64,000 nt of DNA, taken from the NCBI GenBank assembly GCA_009746045.1, contig RPFO01000065.1:6698273-6762272 (forward strand), written 5' to 3'. Both the position numbers and the translations under genes were made by a program. Under the pieces are notes generated by a model, which had not been told where the DNA came from, did no database searches, and saw nothing but the letters and a program-made list of their open reading frames with translations. Within the stretch, counting starts at the first letter, position 1. The number at the start of each line of letters is the position of its first letter. This document shows positions 1-8,900 of the stretch, one piece after another. Origin of the DNA: Mesostigma viride. Lineage: Eukaryota; Streptophyta; Mesostigmatophyceae; Mesostigmatales; Mesostigmataceae.

Positions 1-430
1 GTGGCCAAGACACAGGCCATCCACCGGCTAGCACGCGTCACATGCATGGAGGTAGGCACTAAGGTCACTGTACGCCGGCCGTGTGGCACATGCGCGTGGA
101 CTCATATTATCCCCCTGCTGCGCTCGTCACAGGTAAGAGGCATGACCTGTAGGCCAGCACACCCCAAGCCTGCTTGCACACGTCACAGGCTAGTTGGCAG
201 CAGCTAGGTCATTGTATCGGGTCATGTGGCATAGGTGAGTGGTGTGATGTATAAACGCGCACATGATGATGTACTTGCTAACACACGTCACAGTCTAGTT
301 GACAAGCACGGCTGCATGTGATTGCACATATCACAGGCAAGTTGACAAGCACTGTTGCACGTGCTAACACGCGTCACAGGCGAGTGGGCAGCCGGTAGGT
401 GACTGTACTCCACTTAGCCTATCCTGCCAC
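1..430. repeat. Degenerate ~60-bp tandem repeat
   Basis: A phrase like CACACGTCACAGGCTAGTTG recurs about every 60-120 bases (near 30, 175, 280, 330 and 370) with substitutions and indels. The copies are too diverged to count exactly. No gene is visible here; the 68-codon open frame over the first 207 bases is repeat-derived. Confidence 0.5.
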
Positions 431-589
431 GCTTGCGGTGGCCCGCATCCGCTATAGTGCCCATGCCCTGCGGTGCCGCGTGCCTCGGGACTCGCCCCTC
501 CTCACGTTTGGGCTCCCCGCTCCCCACGTCTGCAAACTGCTGCCGACCGTGCCTGATCCCATGTCATCATACTGGATATATGCATGCAT

Positions 590-790
590 CGTACCACCAT
601 GTTATATCATCCCTTATATATACATGTATCATATCATCCTGGTAAGCTTGACACCATAACCCCATACTAGTATCATATCATGTTATATCATCCTTTATAT
701 ATACCACCTGCATCCTATCATCCTATTAGTATCATATCATGTTATATCATCCTTAATATACCACCTGCATCCCATCATCCCAGTAGTCAT
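590..790. repeat. AT-rich ~60-bp tandem repeat, about three copies
   Basis: The phrase ATCATGTTATATCATCC followed by TATATATACCACC and CATCC recurs near 594, 668 and 728. It is a short AT-rich minisatellite with no coding content. Confidence 0.55.
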
Positions 791-1027
791 CACCGTGGCT
801 GATCCCGTGTCCTTTTCATCGCACCATGACCCCATGGCCCCCACAACAGGCAGCACACCTCGGCCAGGGAACTTCTGACGTACGTCACGTCACTTCCAGT
901 GACGAGGGCCTCACCTGGACCCCACCGGTGGTGCTGTTCGCCGAGCCGGTACGTGCTGTGGAACGAGTCGTTGGTCATGTAATCTAAACGTCGAGCCGGT
1001 AAGGTGCGCAGAGGACCACGCTTTGGG

Positions 1028-1125
1028 CATCATGGGGGTGGCCCCTCCACCAGGGGGGGTGCTTAGCAGGGTTACCTAGTCGACATGGGGGTGGCACCTC
1101 CACCAGGGGTTTGCTTAGCCCAGCT
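1028..1125. repeat. Duplicated ~66-bp segment
   Basis: CATGGGGGTGGC, CCTCCACCAGGGG and TTGCTTAGC occur twice in the same order, starting near 1030 and 1084. The GGTGGC..CCTCCACC core could form a short hairpin. Nothing else was seen between 790 and 1670. Confidence 0.45.
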
Positions 1126-1670
1126 TCAGATGTGCCACCTGTCCACAGCTCACTGGGTCCTTGTAGCTGGGTCCAACCTGGGCAGGGGGCATAGAGCATG
1201 CGGTTCTGCGAGCCGGCACGCCCTGCTAGAACGCGTTCGTGCATAAGACTGCGGCCTACTATGGTCTGGTAAATGTATGCAAGATGGGTAGGAGGTGTAG
1301 CATTCGGCTGTGCGTTCTAGTTTGCGGAGGATGGTCGTGGATCGGTCTGTGTGCTTTTGGGCAATTTGTGCTGGTTTTGCATCGCAGAGTCTGCCTTTAG
1401 CGGACGTCGGATGACTGCAGGCTTGTGGACGGCGAGAGAGACATGAATCGGAGGCAGGCACGGATCCGATACTAAAAGCACATCGCTGTAGTGACAAGCG
1501 CGCATCAGATACAGGCAGGCTCCATGGTCCCTGATGCTCCAGATTTCAGACCTGAGCTGGTTGGCTCATTTGTATGAGAATGATTTGGAGTATAGCTGAG
1601 AGAGATGTTTCCACTCTGGTTACGGAGACATGGTGGTGATTCCCTGCCAGTGTCCCAGGCCTTGCCGCAT

Positions 1671-2152
1671 TCAACATACATGCTTATCAACATACATGCT
1701 TGTCAACATACATGCTTATCAACATACATGCTTATCAACATACATGCTTATCAAGTAACGTGCGTGTTTGCAACTTGCCCGTTGAAACTCTACGGCGGAG
1801 CCAATTTTCGGAAGAACCGACCCCTTATGCTTGCAAATTCGGGACAAATTCGGTGGATGGATGGATGGATGGATTGTCGGATTTTCATCCCCTATTCCTA
1901 TGTTTTCTCACGTGTACGGCCTTATAAGCTTCGCCAATTCTGGCGAACCTAACGGTTCTTCCGAAAATTGGCTCCGCCAGATCAACCTACATACTTATCA
2001 ACCTACATGCCTATCAACATACATGCTTATCAACATACATGCTCATGAACCTACATGCTTATCAACATACATGCTTATCAACATACATGCTTATCAACAT
2101 ACATGCTTATCAACATACATGCTTATCAACCTACATGCTTATCAACATCCAC
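1671..2152. repeat. 16-bp minisatellite, split by an insertion
   Basis: The unit ATCAACATACATGCTT is repeated about five times at 1671-1755 and about ten times at 1985-2152. The two blocks are separated by non-repeat DNA that carries a perfect inverted repeat (see 1794-1978), so one array appears to have been interrupted by an insertion. Confidence 0.85.
1794..1978. mobile_element. Foldback / MITE-like insertion with 26-bp perfect terminal inverted repeats
   Basis: The left arm (1794-1819, starting GGCGGAGCCAATTTTCGG) is the exact reverse complement of the right arm (1953-1978). The ~133 bp between contains a GGAT/TGGA microsatellite and no coding sequence. It lies inside the 16-bp minisatellite. 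Perfect arms of this length suggest a foldback element or a recent MITE; I see no clear target-site duplication because the flanks are themselves repeats. Confidence 0.7.
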
Positions 2153-2300
2153 AGTCAAGCTAGTGTGCGCATCGCCCGGAGTGAGCCATAAGGGCCAGAC
2201 TTGCAGACTTGTCTGTGTACCAGTACAAGGCATAGTATGTTAAATGGCGAAATGCATTCATGTTTGTCATGTACCATTCCGGGGAAGGCTTGTATTTGTT

Positions 2301-2735
2301 TTTCCTCCTCTCCCTCCTCTACCTCCTCTCCCTCCTCTCCCTCCTCTCCCTCCTCTCCCTCCTCTCCCTCCTCTCCCTCCTCTCCCTCCTCTCCCTCCTC
2401 TCCCTCCTCTCCCTCCTCTCCCTCCTCTCCCTCCTCTCCCTCCTCTCCCTCCTCTCCCTCCTCTCCCTCCTCTCCCTCCTCTCCCTCCTCTCCCTCCTCT
2501 CCCTCCTCTCCCTCCTCTCCCTCCTCTCCCTCCTCTCCCTCCTCTCCCTCCTCTCCCTCCTCTCCCTCCTCTCCCTCCTCTCCCTCCTCTCCCTCCTCTC
2601 CCTCCTCTCCCTCCTCTCCCTCCTCTCCCTCCTCTCCCTCCTCTCCCTCCTCTCCCTCCTCTCCCTCCTCTCCCTCCTCTCCCTCCTCTCCCTCCTCTCC
2701 CTCCTCTCCCTCCTCTCCCTCCTCTCCCTCCTGTC
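2301..2735. repeat. 9-bp pyrimidine minisatellite (TCTCCCTCC)n
   Basis: About 48 nearly perfect copies of TCTCCCTCC, all C/T on the + strand. Because the period is a multiple of three, all three + frames and one - frame stay open across it, giving long artefactual ORFs. Confidence 0.95.
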
Positions 2736-2809
2736 TCCCCTAGCTTCGCCCACCGTTGCTCTCATAGCCCTCTCTCGCTGCCTCTGGCATATGTATCCTT
2801 ATCATCTCA

Positions 2810-2960
2810 CGGCGTCATCTTGGCATCTGGTCAAGCATCAGCTTCGCATCTGGTCAAAGTAATCTTGGCATCTGGCCAAGCAGCAGCTTGGCGTCTGGTC
2901 AAGCATCATCTCAGCATGTGCTGAAGCAGCAGCTTTGCATCTGGTCAAGTGTCGTCATGT
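2810..2960. repeat. Degenerate ~24-bp repeat
   Basis: GCATCTGGTCAAGCA with AGCAGCTT variants recurs five or six times. It is noncoding minisatellite-like sequence between two stronger arrays. Confidence 0.6.
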
Positions 2961-3147
2961 CAAGGTTAATCCCATGGGGCCATCTCGTTGTGACCTCTTG
3001 TCACTTCAAATCTGATCCCCCCTGCCCCCTTCCTGGAATTGCGGCTCCCTTCACTGCCCCTGCGACCGCGGTGGCCCCACCCTGCAGGGCGTGTTCACAC
3101 GGAACCAGCTGCTGCGGTCGTCCAGCGGGAGCCTGCTGCTGCCCATG

Positions 3148-4245
3148 TACTATACGCCCGGTGGGTCCACGTACTAAATGATGTACATTACGCCCGGTGG
3201 GTCCACGTACTAAATGATGTACATTACGCCCGGTGGGTCCACGTACTAAATGATGTACATTACGCCCGGTGGGTCCACGTACTAAATGATGTACATTACG
3301 CCCGGTGGGTCCACGTGCTAAATGATGTACATTACGCCCGGTGGGTCCACGTACTAAATGATGTACATTACGCCCGGTGGGTCCACGTACTAAATGATGT
3401 ACATTACGCCCGGTGGGTCCACGTACTAAATGATGTACATTACGCCCGGTGGGTCCACGTGCTAAATGATGTACATTACGCCCGGTGGGTCCACGTACTA
3501 AATGATGTACATTACGCCCGGTGGGTCCACGTACTAAATGATGTACATTACGCCCGGTGGGTCCACGTACTAAATGATGTACATTACGCCCAGTGGGTCC
3601 ACGTACTAAATGATGTACATTACGCCCAGTGGGTTCACGTACTAAATGATGTACATTACGCCCAGTGGGTCCACGTACTAAATGATGTACATTACGCCCA
3701 GTGGGTCCACGTACTAAATGATGTACATTACGCCCGGTGGGTCCACGTACTAAATGATGTACATTACGCCCAGTGGGTCCACGTGCTAAATGATGTACAT
3801 TACGCCCGGTGGGTCCACGTACTAAATGATGTACATTACGCCCGGTGGGTCCACGCACTAAATGATGTACATTACGCCCGGTGGGTCCACGTACTAAATG
3901 ATGTACATTACGCCCGGTGGGTCCACGTACTAAATGATGTACATTACGCCCGGTGGGTCCACGTACTAAATGATGTACATTACGCCCGGTGGGTCCACGT
4001 ACTAAATGATGTACATTACGCCCGGTGGGTCCACGCACTAAATGATGTACATTACGCCCGGTGGGTCCACGTACTAAATGATGTACATTACGCCCAGTGG
4101 GTCCACGCACTAAATGATGTACATTACGCCCAGTGGGTCCATGTACTAAATGATGTACATTACGCCCAGTGGGTCCACATACTAAATGATGTACATTACG
4201 CCCAGTGGGTCCATGTAGTATGTGTACTACGCACCCAGTGGGTGC
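3148..4245. repeat. 36-bp minisatellite, about 29-30 copies
   Basis: The unit begins TACGCCCGGTGGGTCCACGT and continues through ACTAAATGATGTACAT. Sequence variants (CCCGGT versus CCCAGT, GTACTA versus GTGCTA or GCACTA) are distributed along the array. As 36 is divisible by three, a 12-residue peptide repeat stays open on both strands. I regard these frames as repeat artefacts: the same openness appears on both strands and neither has a protein-like start or end. Confidence 0.95.
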
Positions 4246-4990
4246 ATGACTGTTGTGCGGATGCCAGTGACCATCTATCCACGAGACATCGCGTATCTAG
4301 GCTTCGTGAGGGCGCCCCCTTGTCTGGTGTTGTCCATTACAGTGACCATGATAGTGACCGTAACCATTAAACAAGGCTTGGCGAGGGTGAACCCTCGACT
4401 GGGGGCGTCGATCTTCGAAGTTGTACCCCCCGACTTGTATTGCCTTGGAGTTGAGAAATGATGTGCGTCTTTTGGTAAAATGTAATTTGATAAGAATAAG
4501 TGCCTTTGATTTCCAGTGGCGCCGTCGATACGTCGTCTCTAGTCTTTGGATGTGCAACCACTCGGCACCGCGCCGCACCAAACCGCACTGCACCATAGGG
4601 CACGGCGGCATTGCTGAGATTGCGTCAAGTACTGCAGGTTTGGGGGGCCTCAAAACAAGCAATTTTACTTTGGTTCTTTCGATTGGGATGACTCCGTCGC
4701 TGCTCGCCATTCCTGTCCCCACGGCCAGCATTAAGCTGCCATCATGTTGACCCTTACTGGGGGGGAAAGGGCATGGCGACCCTTGCTTGCGATGCCCTTT
4801 CCTCCCCCTTATGGCACGAGCCACAGTCTGTGCATGATCTACTCCACGTTGTTTCCTGTCCCTTTCCGCGCATGCTGTTTTCTAGCGCGCTGGGCTACGA
4901 CGCGTACCGCTCGCATCAGTGCTAATGGAATCAGGTGGTGCAAATGGAATCGAACCTGGGCGGTGTCGGTTTTCCTGGCTATACACATCG
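4246..4990. other. No recognisable gene
   Basis: About 750 bases of unique sequence of mixed composition. Short open frames occur on both strands, but none has recognisable motifs. It could include 5' exons of the sialidase-like gene downstream, but I cannot place any. Confidence 0.4.
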
Positions 4991-4993
4991 CAG

Positions 4994-5089
4994 AGGGCTA
5001 CAACGCTTACAGCTCCCACTACTGTGTGTTCAAGGAAAGCGTCACGGCCGACTTCAGCACGTGGGAGGAATACATCATGACACGCCCTG
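4994..5089 (+). CDS. Possible exon, unassigned
   Basis: An open stretch follows an ATCGCAG acceptor-like site and ends at a CCTG|GTGGGT donor-like site. The + frame reads GYNAYSSHYCVFKESVT and then ..DFSTWEEYIMTRP, with a residue composition more protein-like than its surroundings. It may belong to the sialidase-like gene, since it lies about 800 bp upstream in the same orientation, but I do not recognise the family. The call rests only on splice-like edges and composition. Confidence 0.25.
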
Positions 5090-5414
5090 GTGGGTACCTG
5101 TTGGGGAGCAGTGGCCTGCGGGTGTTGCGTTTGTCCTCGTTGTACAGTAGGGAGATACTCCTGTTGCCCTTCAATGTTGCCCTTATTTTGCATAGCCTCT
5201 GTGCCTGGCGCTGAGTCTGGCTCAACTAGCCCACTTTGCATATTGCTGAGCACGCCTTGGCTTTGTTGAGGATCATACATAGCCCATGAGGTCGATCATG
5301 TACGATCATGCACGATCATGTAGACTGCTGGCACCTGGCAGAGCATTTGTTGGTCAGACACTATTGTATTAGCTCGTGCGTTGACTCTGGCAGTCTACCT
5401 AGCACCCACTTAGT

Positions 5415-5715
5415 ATATACTATAATATAAGTAAGTGTGTGAGCATGCACTGAAGGCATGCCACGGAGTACCCGATGAGGTACTTTTCTACACGGACACT
5501 TCACCCACAAAGGCAAGTGGCACGACACGCTCGCCCATGTCTGGAGTCGCAGATAGCAACTCCGCGTCATCCGGACTATCCAAGACGACTGTATACGCTC
5601 GGCCATGATGACGGGTGTGGGGGTAGGTTGCATGCTGACCCCCGATAGCCCAGGAGAATGTAAAGGCTTCTCGGGACCGGAGCCTGAGAGTTTTTAAGGG
5701 CATACCCAGGGTTCA
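5415..5715. repeat. Dispersed repeat A, most complete copy
   Basis: The sequence running from TAAGTAAGTGTGTGAGCATG through GGCATGCCACGGAGTACC to CCTGAGAGTTTTTAAGGG recurs elsewhere in the window: 12065-12099 continued at 13119-13300, 27770-27811 continued at 28033-28046, and 25650-25760 (3' part). It is a non-tandem interspersed family of unknown class. This copy is not interrupted at the point where the other copies carry insertions, so it serves as the empty-site reference. Confidence 0.75.
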
Positions 5716-5864
5716 TCCACAACCCCCGTATAATATAGTATACCGCATTTAGTGACCCCTCGCGATGGGGGCACACCTGCCTACCTGCCTGCCTGCCTCG
5801 CCTCCACGCATGATTGATTGGTACTTGGTTTACCCGGTGGATCGCCTCGGCTGGCTGCCCACAG

Positions 5865-5983
5865 GGGACATGCTGGCCCAGCCCACGGTGGTCCAGGCGC
5901 GCAACGGGGACTTCAAGGATTTGGTGGCGTTCTTCCGCAGTCGATTGGGGGACTACATCTACAGCAGCCGCTCGGATGACGAG
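5865..5983 (+). CDS. Sialidase-like gene, exon carrying QPTVVQ and first half of Asp box
   Basis: The exon follows a GCTGCCCACAG acceptor and ends GATGACGAG|GTGCGT in phase 0. The frame is open upstream to 5756, so an earlier start cannot be excluded. Residues MLAQPTVVQ, LVAFFRSR and IYSSRSDDE match the first propeller strand of BNR_2 sialidases; the Asp box continues in the next exon. Confidence 0.8.
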
Positions 5984-8900
5984 GTGCGTGGTACTATGTG
6001 ATATTTGTACTAGTAGCATAGTGGGTGGTGCTATGTCATAGTAGTATAAAACTGGGTGGTGCTATATCATAGTAGTATAAAACTGGGTGGTGCTATATCA
6101 TAGTAGTATAAAACTGGGTGACGCTATGTCATAGTAGTATAAAACTGGGTGGTGCTATATCATAGTAGTATAAAACTGGGTGGTGCTATATCATAGTAGT
6201 ATAAAACTGGGTGACGCTATGTCATAGTATAAAAACTGGGTGGTGCTATGTCATAGTAGTATAAAACTGGGTGGTGCTATGTCACAGTAGTATAAAACTG
6301 GGTGGTGCTATGTCACAGTAGTATAAAACTGGGTGGTGCTATGTCACAGTAGTATAAAACTGGGTGGTGCTATGTCATAGTAGTATAAAACTGGGTGGTG
6401 CTATGTCATAGTAGTATAAAACTGGGTGGTGCTATGTCACAGTAGTATAAAACTGGGTGGTGCTATGTCACAGTAGTATAAACCTGGGTGGTGCTATGTC
6501 ATAGTAGTATAAAACTGGGTGGTGCTATGTCACAGTAGTATAAAACTGGGTGGTGCTATGTCACAGTAGTATAAAACTGGGTGGTGCTATGTCACAGTAG
6601 TATAAAACTGGGTGGTGCTATATCATAGTAGTATAAAACTGGGTGGTGCTATGTCACAGTAGTATAAAACTGGGTGGTGCTATATCATAGTAGTATAAAA
6701 CTGGGTGGTGCTATGTCACAGTAGTATAAAACTGGGTGGTGCTATGTCACAGTAGTATAAAACTGGGTGGTGCTATGTCACAGTAGTATAAAACTGGGTG
6801 GTGCTATATCATAGTAGTATAAAACTGGGTGGTGCTATGTCACAGTAGTATAAAACTGGGTGGTGCTATATCATAGTAGTATAAAACTGGGTGGTGCTAT
6901 GTCATAGTAGTATAAAACTGGGTGGTGCTATGTCACAGTAGTATAAAACTGGGAGGTGCTATGTCAAAGTAGTATAAAACTGGGAGGTGCTATGTCATAG
7001 TAGTATAAAACTGGGTGGTGCTATGTCACAGTAGTATAAAACTGGGTGGTGCTATGTCACAGTAGTATAAAACTGGGTGACGCTATGTCATAGTATAAAA
7101 ACTGGGTGGTGCTATGTCATAGTAGTATAAAACTGGGTGGTGCTATGTCACAGTAGTATAAAACTGGGTGGTGCTATGTCACAGTAGTATAAAACTGGGA
7201 GGTGCTATGTCATAGTAGTATAAAACTGGGTGGTGCTATGTCATAGTAGTATAAAACTGGGTGGTGCTATGTCACAGTAGTATAAAACTGGGTGGTGCTA
7301 TGTCACAGTAGTATAAACCTGCGTGGTGCTATGTCATAGTAGTATAAAACTGGGTGGTGCTATGTCACAGTAGTATAAAACTGGGTGGTGCTATGTCACA
7401 GTAGTATAAAACTGGGTGGTGCTATGTCGCAGTAGTATAAAACTGGGTGGTGCTATATCACAGTAGTATAAAACTGGGTGGTGCTATGTCACAGTAGTAT
7501 AAACCTGGGTGGTGCTATATCATAGTAGTATAAAACTGGGTGGTGCTATGTCACAGTAGTATAAAACTGGGTGGTGCTATGTCACAGTAGTATAAAACTG
7601 GGTGGTGCTATGTCACAGTAGTATAAAACTGGGTGGTGCTATATCATAGTAGTATAAAACTGGGTGGTGCTATGTCACAGTAGTATAAAACTGGGTGGTG
7701 CTATGTCACAGTAGTATAAAACTGGGTGGTGCTATATCATAGTAGTATAAAACTGGGTGGTGCTATGTCACAGTAGTATAAAACTGGGTGGTGCTATGTC
7801 ACCGTAGTATAAACCTGGGTGGTGCTATGTCATAGTAGTATAAAACTGGGTGGTGCTATGTCACAGTAGTATAAAACTGGGTGGTGCTATGTCACAGTAG
7901 TATAAAACTGGGTGGTGCTATGTCACAGTAGTATAAAACTGGGTGGTGCTATATCATAGTAGTATAAAACTGGGTGGTGCTATGTCACAGTAGTATAAAA
8001 CTGGGTGGTGCTATATCATAGTAGTATAAAACTGGGTGGTGCTATGTCACAGTAGTATAAAACTGGGTGGTGCTATGTCACAGTAGTATAAAACTGGGTG
8101 GTGCTATGTCACAGTAGTATAAAACTGGGTGGTGCTATGTCACAGTAGTATAAAACTGGGTGGTGCTATGTCACAGTAGTATAAAACTGGGTGGTGCTAT
8201 GTCATAGTAGTATAAAACTGGGTGGTGCTATGTCATAGTAGTATAAAACTGGGTGACGCTATGTCATATTAGTATAAAACTGGGTGACGCTATGTGATAT
8301 AATGACGTGCGACGGAGAGCTGGGAGCAAGCTATGAGCTGGTTAGCACGCAGACAGTAATCTTGTGGGGTAAGGGTAGTGTCGTACCTGGGTAAGGACAA
8401 TCACAATCTCCTACTAGGGCAAGGGAAGTATCTTAGTTGGGTAAGCACAATCTCCATGTGGGGTAAGGACCGTGTCATTAGTTGGGCAAGGGCGAGCGTG
8501 GTTGTCTGCTCTATTCGAGTTCACTCCTAGCCACCTCTCTGCTCTATTCGAGTTCACTCCTAGCCACCTCTCTGCTCTATTCGAGTTCACTCCTAGCCAC
8601 CTCGACAGATGCGGGCAAGCTGTGGTGCCGCGGGTGGGCACAGCGTTGCCATCATGGGAACAAATGCAAAAACTTTGGTTTTGGCAAATTACCATGTTTT
8701 AGCATGCGCCACGGGGCTATGTCGTAGTGTGTTCCTCTTGGCAGGTGAAATCAAACTTCTCAAAATGATTTTGGCATGCCTGTTTATGTGGGCATCGGAC
8801 TCTCTCCAACGTTAGGACTGTCCAAAGGTGATGTTAGGGTAAGTTACTTGATTAATTGTTACACCCCCATTCATAGCCAATCTATTTGCCCTCGCCACTT

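Noticed and set aside
3148-4245. CRISPR array
   Set aside because: 36-bp repeats are directly tandem with no spacers, and the host is eukaryotic.
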